This document shows, piece by piece, positions 8,315-17,139 of a stretch of 64,000 nt of DNA. Each line of letters begins with the position of its first letter. Positions within the stretch are counted from its first letter, which is position 1. The translations under genes were made by a program, and so were the position numbers. The stretch comes from Micrococcus sp023147585 (GTDB lineage Bacteria; Actinomycetota; Actinomycetes; Actinomycetales; Micrococcaceae), in the NCBI RefSeq assembly GCF_044872765.1, contig NZ_CP085253.1:248001-312000 (forward strand), written 5' to 3'. The notes beneath the pieces were generated by a model that saw nothing but the letters and a program-made list of their open reading frames with translations, was not told the origin of the DNA and did not search any database.

Positions 8315-8929
8315 ATGACTGACATCACCCCCCGCATGACCTCGGTGGATCCCGAGCAGCGCGAGGACTACCTCTACAAGCGGCTGCTGCAGGAGCGCAT
8401 CGTCTGGCTCGGTTCGGACGTGCGCGACGACAACGCGAACGCGATCTGCTCCCAGCTGCTCCTGCTCTCCGCGGAGGACCCGGAGAAGGACATCTACCTG
8501 TACATCAACTCGCCGGGCGGCTCCGTCACGGCGGGCATGGCGATCTACGACACCATGCAGTACATCCCGAACGACGTCGTGACCGTGGCCACCGGCCTCG
8601 CGGCGTCGATGGGCCAGTTCCTGCTCGCATCGGGCGCGAAGGGCAAGCGCTACGCGACCCCTCATGCCCGCATCCTCATGCACCAGCCCTCGGGCGGCAT
8701 CGGCGGCACGGAGTCGGACATCCGCATCCAGGCACAGCTCATCCTGCACATGAAGCGGGTCATGGCCGAGCTCACCGCGGAGCAGACCGGCCAGTCCGTC
8801 GAGACCATCCTCGAGGACAATGCGCGTGACAAGTGGTTCACCGCCGCGGAGGCCCGGGAGTACGGCTTCATCGACCACATCGCCGAGCGGGCGTCGTCCG
8901 TGTCCGGCGGCGGCGGCGTCCAGGGCTGA
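8315..8929 (+). CDS. clpP1: ATP-dependent Clp protease proteolytic subunit 1
   Basis: A 204-residue ClpP serine peptidase that forms the proteolytic chamber with ClpP2 and works with ClpX or ClpC. The triad is visible: Ser in GLAASMGQ (about 104), His in LMHQPSGG (about 129) and Asp in NARDKW (about 178). The ATG at 8315 is preceded by GGAAGG; a GTG one codon earlier is also possible. Unlike ClpP2 there is almost no N-terminal extension. The clpP1-clpP2 tandem is standard in Actinobacteria, where the two form a mixed tetradecamer. Confidence 0.96.
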   Translation: MTDITPRMTSVDPEQREDYLYKRLLQERIVWLGSDVRDDNANAICSQLLLLSAEDPEKDIYLYINSPGGSVTAGMAIYDTMQYIPNDVVTVATGLAASMGQFLLASGAKGKRYATPHARILMHQPSGGIGGTESDIRIQAQLILHMKRVMAELTAEQTGQSVETILEDNARDKWFTAAEAREYGFIDHIAERASSVSGGGGVQG

Positions 8930-8976
8930 CTCCTTCCGCTCCCGGCCCCATCCAGACCCTCTCGAGGAGACCTTCC

Positions 8977-9642
8977 ATGACCCCGTTCCCCGCCGGGCTC
9001 CCCACCGGGACGCCCTCCGCCACCGCTCCCAGCGCCCGCTACATCCTGCCGCAGTTCGAGGAGCGCACTCCCTACGGCTTCAAGCGCCAGGACCCCTACG
9101 CCAAGCTCTTCGAGGACCGCATCGTCTTCCTGGGCTCGCAGGTGGACGACGCGTCGGCCGACGACGTGATGGCGCAGCTGCTCGTCCTCGAGGCGATGGA
9201 CTCCGAGCGTGACATCACGCTCTACATCAACTCCCCGGGCGGCTCGTTCACGGCCATGACGGCGATCTACGACACCATGCAGTTCATCCGGCCCGAGGTG
9301 CAGACCGTGTGCCTCGGCCAGGCTGCCTCCGCCGCGGCGGTGCTGCTGGCCGCCGGCGCCCCCGGCAAGCGCCTCGCGCTGCCCAACGCCCGCGTGCTGA
9401 TCCACCAGCCGGCGATGCAGGGCGACCAGGGCACGGCCACGGACCTGGAGATCCACGCGCAGGAGATCAACCGCATGCGCGTCTGGATGGAGCAGACCCT
9501 GGCCTCGCTCACCAACCGGACCCCGGAGGAGGTCTCCCGGGACATCGACCGGGACAAGTTCCTCTCGGCCGACCAGGCCCTCGAGTACGGCCTGGTCGAC
9601 GAGGTGCTCCCCTCCCGCAAGATCACCCGTCCGTCCGCCTGA
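8977..9642 (+). CDS. clpP2: ATP-dependent Clp protease proteolytic subunit 2
   Basis: The second ClpP paralog (221 residues), 47 nt after clpP1 and surely co-transcribed. Triad residues: Ser in GQAASAAAV, His in LIHQPAMQ, Asp in IDRDKF. It has a longer N-terminal segment (PFPAGLPTG... to ARYILPQFEE) of the kind removed by processing in actinobacterial ClpP2. The RBS GAGGAGA at 8964-8970 fits the ATG at 8977. ClpP2 is normally the subunit that docks the unfoldase. Confidence 0.96.
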   Translation: MTPFPAGLPTGTPSATAPSARYILPQFEERTPYGFKRQDPYAKLFEDRIVFLGSQVDDASADDVMAQLLVLEAMDSERDITLYINSPGGSFTAMTAIYDTMQFIRPEVQTVCLGQAASAAAVLLAAGAPGKRLALPNARVLIHQPAMQGDQGTATDLEIHAQEINRMRVWMEQTLASLTNRTPEEVSRDIDRDKFLSADQALEYGLVDEVLPSRKITRPSA

Positions 9643-9710
9643 GCCGACCGTCACGAGGGTCCGCCGCCGCATCGCGGGCGGGCCCTCGCGGCGTCCCGGG
9701 TGTCCGCCCC

Positions 9711-9738
9711 TTAACGCGTCCGGGTCCCCGCGTATCCT
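9711..9738 (+). promoter_or_regulatory. clpX promoter
   Basis: TTAACG (9711-9716) and TATCCT (9733-9738) with a 16-bp spacer, about 75 nt before clpX. A GC-rich imperfect hairpin at about 9653-9688 before it probably ends the clpP transcript. Confidence 0.5.
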
Positions 9739-9813
9739 GGAGCGAGTCCGACAACGGAGTCGTCCGCCACGGGACACGACGCCGTCCATCCCGCCCATCT
9801 CGAGGAGACCACC

Positions 9814-11112
9814 ATGGCGCGTATCGGAGAGAGCGCGGATCTGCTGAAGTGCTCGTTCTGCGGCAAGAGCCAGAAGCAGGTCCGCAAGCTCATCGCCGGC
9901 CCGGGGGTCTACATCTGCGACGAGTGCATCGAGCTCTGCAACGAGATCATCGAGGAGGAGCTGGGGGAGGCCGCCGAGTCGGACGAGCTGGTGCTCCCCA
10001 CGCCGCAGGAGATCTTCGACCACCTGGAGCAGTTCGTGGTGGGTCAGGAGGCGGCCAAGCGCTCCCTCGCGGTGGCCGTCTACAACCACTACAAGCGCGT
10101 GCGCAGCCCGCAGGACCGCGGGGCGGACCTCGCGGAGCGGCTGTCGGGGCATGACGACCTGGCGGACGTGGAGATCGGCAAGTCCAACATCCTCATGGTC
10201 GGGCCCACGGGCTCCGGCAAGACCTACCTGGCCCAGACCCTCGCGCGGAAGCTGAACGTGCCCTTCGCCGTCGCGGACGCCACGAGCCTCACCGAGGCCG
10301 GCTACGTGGGCGAGGACGTGGAGAACATCCTCCTCAAGCTCATCCAGGCCGCGGATCACGACGTGAAGCGCGCCGAGCAGGGGATCATCTACATCGACGA
10401 GATCGACAAGATCTCCCGCAAGTCCGAGAACCCCTCCATCACCCGGGACGTCTCGGGCGAGGGCGTGCAGCAGGCGCTCCTGAAGATCCTCGAGGGCACG
10501 GTGGCCTCCGTGCCGCCGCAGGGCGGTCGCAAGCACCCGCACCAGGAGTTCCTGCAGATCGACACGTCCAACGTCCTGTTCATCGTCGCCGGCGCCTTCG
10601 CCGGGCTGGACGAGATCATCGGCTCCCGGGCCGGCCGCAAGGGGATCGGGTTCGGCGCGCCGCTGAACCACCTGGGGGCGGGGGAGACCTCCTACGCGGA
10701 CGTCCGCCCGGAGGACCTCCTCAAGTTCGGCCTCATCCCGGAGTTCATCGGCCGCCTGCCCGTCATCACCACGGTGGAGGACCTCACGCGGGAGCAGCTC
10801 GTCCGCGTCCTCACCGAGCCGAAGAACGCCCTGCTGAAGCAGTACCGGAAGATGTTCCTCATGGACGGCGTCGAGCTGGAGTTCGAGCCGGACGCGCTCG
10901 AGGCCGTCGTCGAGCTGGCCGAGGCCCGCGGCACCGGCGCACGAGGGCTGCGCTCCATCATGGAGAACGTCCTCAAGCCCGTGATGTTCGAGCTGCCCTC
11001 CCGCACGGACGTCGGGACCGTGGTGGTCACCGGGGACGCCGTGCGCGGAGACGCCGAGCCCCTGCTCATCCCGGCCGAGGTGGAGCGCCGCCGCCGCGGC
11101 CGCAGCGCCTGA
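9814..11112 (+). CDS. clpX: ATP-dependent Clp protease ATP-binding subunit ClpX
   Basis: The hexameric AAA+ unfoldase that feeds substrates to ClpP1P2. The N-terminal C4 zinc-binding domain (CSFCGKS...CDECIELC, about residues 10-40) is followed by Walker A GPTGSGKT (about 130), Walker B IIYIDEID (about 191-198), the arginine-rich sensor regions and the C-terminal subdomain. At 432 residues it has the usual length. GAGGAGA precedes the ATG. It has its own promoter although it sits next to the clpP pair. Confidence 0.97.
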   Translation: MARIGESADLLKCSFCGKSQKQVRKLIAGPGVYICDECIELCNEIIEEELGEAAESDELVLPTPQEIFDHLEQFVVGQEAAKRSLAVAVYNHYKRVRSPQDRGADLAERLSGHDDLADVEIGKSNILMVGPTGSGKTYLAQTLARKLNVPFAVADATSLTEAGYVGEDVENILLKLIQAADHDVKRAEQGIIYIDEIDKISRKSENPSITRDVSGEGVQQALLKILEGTVASVPPQGGRKHPHQEFLQIDTSNVLFIVAGAFAGLDEIIGSRAGRKGIGFGAPLNHLGAGETSYADVRPEDLLKFGLIPEFIGRLPVITTVEDLTREQLVRVLTEPKNALLKQYRKMFLMDGVELEFEPDALEAVVELAEARGTGARGLRSIMENVLKPVMFELPSRTDVGTVVVTGDAVRGDAEPLLIPAEVERRRRGRSA

Positions 11113-11170
11113 CGGCACCGCCTGACCCACCGCGTCCGCACCGCAGCACCGTTACCGAGAGAGGCCCCTC

Positions 11171-11788
11171 ATGACCGAGACCCCGCAGACCCCCGTCGTC
11201 GACTTCTACTTCGACCCCACGTGCCCGTTCGCCTGGATCACCTCCCGCTGGATGCTCGAGGTCGAGCAGGTCCGGGACGTCGAGGTGCGCTTCCACCAGA
11301 TGTCCCTCTACATGCTCAACGAGGGCCGCGAGCTGGACCCGGACTACCGCCGCCACACGGACGAGGGGCTCATCCCCGGCCGCGCCACCCTGCACGTGGG
11401 CACCGAGCGCCCCGAGCTGCTCGCCGACTGGTACACGGCGCTGGGCACCCGCATCCACGAGCAGGGGAACAAGGACTACGAGGCGGTCATCGCCGAGGCC
11501 GCCGAGGAGCTCGGCTTGGACACCACCGCCGTCCTGGAGTCCACCCGCACCGACGCCGCCGACGATCACCTCCGCGAGGCGCAGCGCAGGGCCGAGGAGC
11601 TGGTGGGGAACGACGTCGGCACCCCGGTCGTGGCCCTCGAGGGGACCGCGTTCTTCGGCCCCGTGATGACCCGCATCGCGCGCGGCGAGCAGGCCGGCCG
11701 CATCTTCGACGGCGCCGTGGCGCTGGCCGAGTTCCCGTACTTCTACGAGCTCAAGCGCGCCCGCACGACGAGCCCCGAGTTCGACTGA
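11171..11788 (+). CDS. DsbA-like mycothiol-dependent oxidoreductase (Rv2466c family)
   Basis: A thioredoxin-fold protein with a helical insertion, resembling the mycobacterial mycothiol-dependent nitroreductase/disulfide reductase Rv2466c. It begins VVDFYFDPTCPFAW. The family active site is CPWC; here it reads C18-P-F-A21, so the resolving cysteine is missing and only a monothiol mechanism (mixed disulfide with mycothiol) is possible. The cis-Pro region GTPVVAL lies near residue 155. RBS GAGAGG is about 8 nt before the ATG. It is probably cytosolic, with no signal peptide. Confidence 0.82.
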   Translation: MTETPQTPVVDFYFDPTCPFAWITSRWMLEVEQVRDVEVRFHQMSLYMLNEGRELDPDYRRHTDEGLIPGRATLHVGTERPELLADWYTALGTRIHEQGNKDYEAVIAEAAEELGLDTTAVLESTRTDAADDHLREAQRRAEELVGNDVGTPVVALEGTAFFGPVMTRIARGEQAGRIFDGAVALAEFPYFYELKRARTTSPEFD

Positions 11789-11812
11789 TCCTGGGGCTCC
11801 TGCCGCGGAGCA

Positions 11813-11858
11813 CCGCAGGCCCGGCAGCTGCTCCCTCGAGCAGAGGTCGGGCCTGCGG
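11813..11858. terminator. Terminator hairpin between convergent genes
   Basis: Arms ccgcaggcccg (11813-11823) and cgggcctgcgg (11848-11858) form an 11-bp perfect stem between the oxidoreductase and the convergent DoxX-like gene. Confidence 0.65.
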
Positions 11859-11881
11859 CGTGTGCGGGGTCCTCGCGGGCC

Positions 11882-12304
11882 TCAGAGCGCCCGGGCGATC
11901 CGTCCCGCCGAACGGATCATCGGGATCTGCAGGGGCAGGCGGCCGAAGGCCATGGCGCGGAAGGGGGCCGAGGCGTGCCGGGCCCGCCAGGCCATCCACA
12001 TGTTGCCCGGCCACACGGCCACGAACAGCGCCTGGGCGGCGCGCGCCCCCACCCTCCGCGTCCTGGGGGCGGCGAGCAGCCCGGCCACCGCCAGCTCGGC
12101 CACACCCGAGCCGAGGGTCCACGCCCGCGCGGAGCCGGGCAGAGCCGGCGGGATGAGGCCGTCGAACATCTCGGGCTTCACGAAGTGCAGCACGCCCATG
12201 CCGGCGAGCACGCCGGCGGTGCGGCGGGCGGTGCGGTGCGCGCCGGCGGACCCGCGGCGCGGATCCGGCGGCGGGGTGGCGGTGGGGCGGGGAAGGAGTC
12301 GCAT
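11882..12304 (-). CDS. DoxX-like small membrane protein
   Basis: A membrane protein of about 140 residues with DoxX-family features: MGVLHFVKPEMFDGLIPPALPG (a typical loop after the first helix), a second and third hydrophobic segment, and the conserved WPGNMWMAW. Related proteins are annotated as DoxX or MauE-like, with no established reaction. The start is uncertain: ATGs at 12304 and 12322 are both in frame; 12304 gives the shorter basic leader MRLLPRP. Confidence 0.7.
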   Translation of the reverse strand: MRLLPRPTATPPPDPRRGSAGAHRTARRTAGVLAGMGVLHFVKPEMFDGLIPPALPGSARAWTLGSGVAELAVAGLLAAPRTRRVGARAAQALFVAVWPGNMWMAWRARHASAPFRAMAFGRLPLQIPMIRSAGRIARAL

Positions 12305-12339
12305 GCGGCCAGTCTCCCGCATCAGACCGCCCCGGCCGC

Positions 12340-12807
12340 TCACGCCGCCCCGAGCCACACGAGCTGCGCCCCGGCGTGGCCCGCCTGGATCGCGACGACC
12401 ACGCCCGCGAGGGCGGCCACGAGGGTGAGCACGGCCAGCACGGTGTGGACGACGGGTCGATTCTCACCGAACGCCCGCGTCGCCACGGGGGAGCGGTGCC
12501 AGAAGAGAGCCACGTGGACCGCGAGGAGCATGAGGGTGAGCAAGGCCAGGTTGCGCGTCATCTCCCCGAGCTGGGCATGCTGCTCCAGCAGCGCCGAGCT
12601 CTCGCCGAGCCGTGCCTCCAGGTCCTCCCCTGACCACGTGGCGAACCACGAGCCGAGTGCGGCCAGCAGGGCCAGGCCGAGGGTGAAGGGGGCGGACCAC
12701 TGGAACCAGCGGCGCAAGACCAGGGTCGGGACCGTCAGGAGTGCGACGAGGGGGATCAGCACGACGGGCAGGTGGACGAGGAGCGGGTGCAGGGGGAGGC
12801 CGTTCAT
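12340..12807 (-). CDS. DUF2231-type four-helix membrane protein
   Basis: The 155-residue product begins MNGLPLHPLLVHLPVVLIP, the hallmark of DUF2231 proteins, where the HP...H motif at the start of helix 1 suggests a haem or metal ligand. Four transmembrane segments are visible (about 8-30, 37-57, 81-101, 120-140). The ATG at 12807 is chosen because it places this motif at the N-terminus. The function of the family is unknown. It lies just upstream of, and on the same strand as, the DoxX-like gene, so the two may be co-transcribed. Confidence 0.75.
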   Translation of the reverse strand: MNGLPLHPLLVHLPVVLIPLVALLTVPTLVLRRWFQWSAPFTLGLALLAALGSWFATWSGEDLEARLGESSALLEQHAQLGEMTRNLALLTLMLLAVHVALFWHRSPVATRAFGENRPVVHTVLAVLTLVAALAGVVVAIQAGHAGAQLVWLGAA

Positions 12808-12972
12808 GCGGGCGACGATATGCAAGGTCCGCGTCCGTTCCGGAGGAGGGGATCCCGCCCTCACCCGGTGTGACTGTTCCTCACCCGGCCGGCCGGACGG
12901 CGCCCTGCCGGCGGTTGCCGCGGGCCCGGCACCCCGCCCCGGGTGGGACGGCGCGCCGGGCCCGTGGACGGG

Positions 12973-15642
12973 TCAGGCCTGCTCGGCCGGGGCCAGCTCC
13001 ACATCGGTGACCTCGAGGTCGCCCTCGCCCTCGGCCTCGACGAGCACGACGTCGGCCACGTTGCCGGCCGCCTTCAGGTCGGCCAGCCCGCCGCGCAGCG
13101 CGTCGAGCTGCGCCGCGCCGGCCCGCACGGTCGCCGTGCGGACTTCGGTGCGCTGCTTGACCTTCGCCTCCGACTTCGACTTGCGGACGCCGCCGAGCAC
13201 CTGCGCCACGACGGCGAGGACCCGCGGGTCGCCGCCCTCGGCCGCCGCGCGCAGCCCGCTGAGCTCCGCCTCGAGGCCGGGCCACGGGGCGCGGTGCACG
13301 GAGCCGGTGCGCCACCAGCTCCACACCTCCTCGGTCGCGAACGGCTGGAACGGGGCCAGGAGGCGCAGGAGCGCGTCCAGGGTGGTGGCGAGCGTCGCCA
13401 CCACGGAGGCCTGCTCGGCCTCGCCGTGGCCGCCGTACGCGCGGTCCTTGACGAGCTCCACGTAGTCGTCCGTGAACTGCCAGAAGAACTGCTCGGTCAC
13501 GTTCAGCGCCCGGGCGTAGTCGTACCCGGCGAACGCGGCGGTGGCCTGCTCGACGGTCTGGGCCAGGCGGGCCAGCAGCGCGGCGTCCAGGGCGTTGGTC
13601 ACGACGGCGGCGTCGGCCTCCGAGCGCACCACGGCGTCGGAGGTGGCGCCCAGGTTGAGCACGAACTTCGCCGCGTTGAGCAGCTTGATCGCCAGTCGGC
13701 GGCCGATCTTCATCTGCGCCACCTCGTAGGCGGTGTCCGCGCCGAGGCGGGCCGAGGAGGCCCAGTAGCGCACCGCATCCGCGCCGAACTCCTCGAGGAT
13801 GTCGGTGGGGACCACCACGTTGCCCTTGGACTTGGACATCTTCTTGCGGTCCGGGTCCAGGATCCACCCGGAGAGGGCGGTGTCCGTCCACGGGACGGAG
13901 CCGTTGAGGGCGTCCGCGCGCACCACGGTGGAGAACAGCCAGGTGCGGATGATGTCGTGGCCCTGCGGGCGCAGGTCGAACGGGAAGACGTTCTCGAAGA
14001 ACGCGTCGTCGCGGCTCCAGCGGCCCACGATCTGCGGGGTCAGCGAGGAGGTCGCCCACGTGTCGAGCACGTCGGGGTCGCCCGTGAAGCCGCCGGGGAC
14101 GTCGCGCTGGTCTTCGGTGAAGCCCGGCGCGGGCTCGGCCACGGGGTCCACCGGAAGGGCGGAGTCCTCGGGGACGATCGGCGCGTCGTAGACCGGCTCG
14201 CCGTCCTCGTCGAGGCGGTACCAGACCGGGATCGGCACGCCGAAGAAGCGCTGGCGGCTGACGAGCCAGTCGCCGTTGAGCCCGTCCACCCAGTTCTCGT
14301 AGCGGTGGCGCATGTGCTCGGGGTGCCAGGTCAGCTCGCGGCCGCGCTCGATGAGGGCGGCGCGGCGGTCAGCGTCGCGGCCTCCGTTGCGGACGTACCA
14401 CTGGCGCGAGGTGACGACCTCGAGGGGCTTGTCGCCCTTCTCGTAGAAGTTCACGGCGTGCATGATCTTCTTCGGCTCGCCGTCCATGAGGCCGGCCTCG
14501 GTGAGGGCGTTCACCACGCCCTCCTTCGCGGAGAACACGGTCTTGCCGGCCACGGTCTCGGCGTAGGCGGCGCGGCCGGCCTCCGTGGTGATCCACTCAG
14601 GGGTGTCGGCGGCGAAGCGGCCGTCGCGCCCGATCAGCGTCCGGGTGGGCAGCTGCAGCTCGCGCCACCACGTGACGTCGGTCAGGTCGCCGAAGGTGCA
14701 GACCATCGCGATGCCCGAGCCCTTGTCCGGCTTGGCCAGCTCGTGGGCCTTGACCTCCACCTCGACGTCGAAGAGGGGCGAGCGCACCGTGGTGCCGAAC
14801 AGCGGCTGGTACCGCTCGTCGTCGGGGTGGGCCACGAGGGCGGAGCATGAGGCGAGCAGCTCGGGGCGGGTGGTCTCGATGAAGACCTGCTCGCCGTCGG
14901 CCGTGAAGAACGGGTAGCGATGGTAGGCGCCGGCGACCTCGCGGTCCTCGAGCTCGGCCTGGGCCACGGCGGTGCGGAAGGTGACGTCCCACATCGTGGG
15001 GGCCTCGGAGAGGTAGGCGCCGCCCGCGGCGATGTTGCGCAGGAAGGCGCGCTGGGAGACGGCGCGGGAGACGTCGTCGATGGTGCGGTAGGTCATGGAC
15101 CAGTCCACGGAGAGGCCGAGGCGGGTGAAGAGGTCCTCGAAGACCTTCTCGTCCTGCACGGCGAGCTCCTCGCAGAGCTCGATGAAGTTCTTGCGGGAGA
15201 CGACGTCCCAGTCGCGCTGGTTCTTCGCCGGCGTCTCCGGCGGGCGGTAGCCCTCGATGGAGGGCTTCGTGGGGTCGCAGCGCACGCCGTAGTAGTTCTG
15301 CACGCGACGCTCGGTGGGCAGGCCGTTGTCGTCCCAGCCCATGGGGTAGAACACGTTCTTGCCGGTCATGCGCTGGTAGCGGGCCAGCACGTCGGTCTGC
15401 GTGTAGGAGAACACGTGGCCCACGTGCAGGGAGCCGGAGGCGGTGGGCGGCGGGGTGTCGATCGAGTAGACCTGCTCGCGCGTGGTGTCCGGGTCGAAGG
15501 CGTAGGTGCCTTCCTCGGCCCAGCGGGCGGTCAGCTTGTCCTCGAGTCCCTCGAGGGCGGGGCGGTCCGGGACCGCCACGGCGGTCGTCGGAGCGGGGGA
15601 TGCGTCGGTGGGCGTGTCTGTGCCCTTCGTGTTCTCAGCCAT
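12973..15642 (-). CDS. valS: Valyl-tRNA synthetase
   Basis: Class Ia synthetase charging tRNA-Val. The Rossmann HxGH signature appears as SLHVGHVFSYTQTD (about residue 71-84) and the KMSKS loop as KKMSKSKGN (about 610). The editing domain CP1 lies between them, followed by the anticodon-binding helical bundle. The length (889) and the SLHVGH/KMSKSKG forms fit the compact ValRS type found in Actinobacteria. The chosen ATG at 15642 gives MAENTKGTD; another lies three codons upstream. There is no T-box ahead of it, in contrast to ileS. Confidence 0.95.
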   Translation of the reverse strand: MAENTKGTDTPTDASPAPTTAVAVPDRPALEGLEDKLTARWAEEGTYAFDPDTTREQVYSIDTPPPTASGSLHVGHVFSYTQTDVLARYQRMTGKNVFYPMGWDDNGLPTERRVQNYYGVRCDPTKPSIEGYRPPETPAKNQRDWDVVSRKNFIELCEELAVQDEKVFEDLFTRLGLSVDWSMTYRTIDDVSRAVSQRAFLRNIAAGGAYLSEAPTMWDVTFRTAVAQAELEDREVAGAYHRYPFFTADGEQVFIETTRPELLASCSALVAHPDDERYQPLFGTTVRSPLFDVEVEVKAHELAKPDKGSGIAMVCTFGDLTDVTWWRELQLPTRTLIGRDGRFAADTPEWITTEAGRAAYAETVAGKTVFSAKEGVVNALTEAGLMDGEPKKIMHAVNFYEKGDKPLEVVTSRQWYVRNGGRDADRRAALIERGRELTWHPEHMRHRYENWVDGLNGDWLVSRQRFFGVPIPVWYRLDEDGEPVYDAPIVPEDSALPVDPVAEPAPGFTEDQRDVPGGFTGDPDVLDTWATSSLTPQIVGRWSRDDAFFENVFPFDLRPQGHDIIRTWLFSTVVRADALNGSVPWTDTALSGWILDPDRKKMSKSKGNVVVPTDILEEFGADAVRYWASSARLGADTAYEVAQMKIGRRLAIKLLNAAKFVLNLGATSDAVVRSEADAAVVTNALDAALLARLAQTVEQATAAFAGYDYARALNVTEQFFWQFTDDYVELVKDRAYGGHGEAEQASVVATLATTLDALLRLLAPFQPFATEEVWSWWRTGSVHRAPWPGLEAELSGLRAAAEGGDPRVLAVVAQVLGGVRKSKSEAKVKQRTEVRTATVRAGAAQLDALRGGLADLKAAGNVADVVLVEAEGEGDLEVTDVELAPAEQA

Positions 15643-15771
15643 GCCGGCCATTCTCCCACGGCCGCACGGTGGGGCTGTGAGCACGCACGACCATCCCCGC
15701 CCCTCCCGCACGGTCCGCGTGCGGCGCGCCGACGAGGCCCGCGACGGCCCTGTCCCCGTCGGCCCCGTGCC

Positions 15772-15784
15772 TACAGTGGACGCG
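15772..15784 (+). promoter_or_regulatory. -10 box of a leaderless SDR transcript
   Basis: TACAGT at 15772-15777 is followed after 6 nt by the GTG start at 15784, so transcription and translation probably begin at the same base. No ribosome binding site is present. Confidence 0.45.
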
Positions 15785-16602
15785 TGACCGAGACCTCGCC
15801 GACCCCCGCCCCGTCCACCGTGGCCGACTCCTCGACGCCGCCCCGCACCGCCGTCGTGACCGGCGCGACCTCCGGCATCGGCCGCGCCACCGCCCTCGAG
15901 CTGGCCCGCCGCGGCTGGCGGGTGTACGCCGCCGGCCGCCGCGCCGAGCGCCTCGAGCAGCTCGCCGCGCAGGTGCGCGCCGAGGGCCTCATGGGGGAGG
16001 TCCGGCCCGCGCCCCTCGACGTGACGGACGCGGCGGCCGTCGGCGCGCTGGCCGACCGGGTGGCCGCGGAGGGCGGCGCGGACACGCTGCTCAACATCGC
16101 GGGCGGCGCGCAGGGCGTGGACGCCGTGGCCGACGGCGACCCGTCCGGCTGGGAGTGGATGTTCCGCGTCAACGTGCTCGGCACCCTGAACGCGTGCCGA
16201 GCCTTCCTGCCCCTGCTGCGCGCGCACGGGGAGGGCACCGTCCTGAACCTCACGTCGACGGCGGCGATCGTCGCCTATGAGGGAGGTGCGGGGTACAACG
16301 CGGCCAAGATGGGCGCCCACGGGCTGACGGGGGCCCTGCGCCTCGAGGAAGCCGAGCACAACGTGCGCGTGGTCGAGGTGCTGCCGGGCATGGTGCACAC
16401 CGAGGAGTTCTCGAAGAACCGCCTCGGGGGAGACCAGTCGGCGGCCGACGCGGTCTACGCCGGCGTGGAGAAGCCCCTCACGGCGGAGGACGTCGCCGAG
16501 GTGTGCGTGCACGCCGTGGAGCTGCCGCACCACGTGAACCTGGACCAGATCGTGATGCGGCCCGTCGCGCAGGCCGCCCAGCACAAGGTGATCCGCCGAT
16601 GA
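15784..16602 (+). CDS. Short-chain dehydrogenase/reductase (YdfG-like)
   Basis: A classical SDR of 272 residues with TGATSGIG (about 27-34), the NNAG position read as NIAGG, and catalytic Ser-Tyr-Lys in STAAIVAYEGGAGYNAAKMG. The C-terminal signature HHVNLDQIVMRPVAQ is like that of YdfG/serine-type 3-hydroxy acid dehydrogenases, so 3-hydroxy acids are plausible substrates. It is divergent from valS. The start appears leaderless. Its stop overlaps the next gene by 4 nt (ATGA), which implies co-expression. Confidence 0.85.
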   Translation: MTETSPTPAPSTVADSSTPPRTAVVTGATSGIGRATALELARRGWRVYAAGRRAERLEQLAAQVRAEGLMGEVRPAPLDVTDAAAVGALADRVAAEGGADTLLNIAGGAQGVDAVADGDPSGWEWMFRVNVLGTLNACRAFLPLLRAHGEGTVLNLTSTAAIVAYEGGAGYNAAKMGAHGLTGALRLEEAEHNVRVVEVLPGMVHTEEFSKNRLGGDQSAADAVYAGVEKPLTAEDVAEVCVHAVELPHHVNLDQIVMRPVAQAAQHKVIRR

Positions 16603-17129
16603 CCGGGTTCGCGCAGGACATGCCCTTCACGGAGCGGGCGAGCTTCGAGCGGGAGGTGCGCCGGGCGGAGCGGACGATCCCCGATGCGCGGCTGCGGCTG
16701 GCCGCGGCCGCCGCCGCGGGCCTCGGCAGCGGAGTGGCCTCCCTGATCCCGCTGGGGCGGCTGCCGCACGTCCGGACCGCGGCGGCGTTCGGCGGCGCCG
16801 TGGCCCTCCTCATCCCGAGCGGTGCCTGGGCGGCCTCCGTCCGCGGGGGCGGCAGCGCGTCCTCGGCCGGCCCCGTCGTGGACGGCCCGCGTCAGGCGGT
16901 GGCGCTGGCGGCGGGGAGCGTCGGCATCGGGACGGTCCTGGGCGTGAGCCTGTGGCTCTCCCTGAAGGCGGACGCGTGCCTCGAGCGCCTGGCCGTCCGC
17001 CGCGGTGCGCGGCACCCGCGCCGGTGGATGGGCGTGGCCGGCGGCGTGCTCGGCGGACTCGTCGAGTTCGCAGAACGCACCCCGCCCTCGGCCCCGCACT
17101 CATCGCCGTCGCGGGTGTCCGCTCGCTAG
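16599..17129 (+). CDS. Hypothetical membrane protein, coupled to the SDR
   Basis: Not recognised. 176 residues with an acidic/basic amphipathic start (TERASFEREVRRAERTIPDARLR) followed by three or four hydrophobic stretches rich in Ala and Gly (about 32-52, 60-78, 98-122, 145-157). The ATG overlaps the SDR stop codon (ATGA), so it is probably translated by reinitiation. The TAG stop itself forms part of the -10 box of the following gene. Confidence 0.6.
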   Translation: MTGFAQDMPFTERASFEREVRRAERTIPDARLRLAAAAAAGLGSGVASLIPLGRLPHVRTAAAFGGAVALLIPSGAWAASVRGGGSASSAGPVVDGPRQAVALAAGSVGIGTVLGVSLWLSLKADACLERLAVRRGARHPRRWMGVAGGVLGGLVEFAERTPPSAPHSSPSRVSAR

Positions 17130-17139
17130 CCTGGCGACC
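17127..17139 (+). promoter_or_regulatory. -10 box of a leaderless transcript
   Basis: TAGCCT at 17127-17132 overlaps the preceding stop codon and is 7 nt before the ATG at 17140, which has no ribosome binding site. Confidence 0.4.

Noticed and set aside
8662..11130. 822-codon minus-strand frame opposite clpP2 and clpX
   Set aside because: Low-complexity shadow; clpP2 and clpX are unambiguous on the other strand.
12973..16584. A single 1203-codon minus-strand frame spanning valS and the divergent SDR gene
   Set aside because: ValRS homology starts at 15642; the upstream part is the GC-rich antisense of the SDR gene and has no protein-like features.
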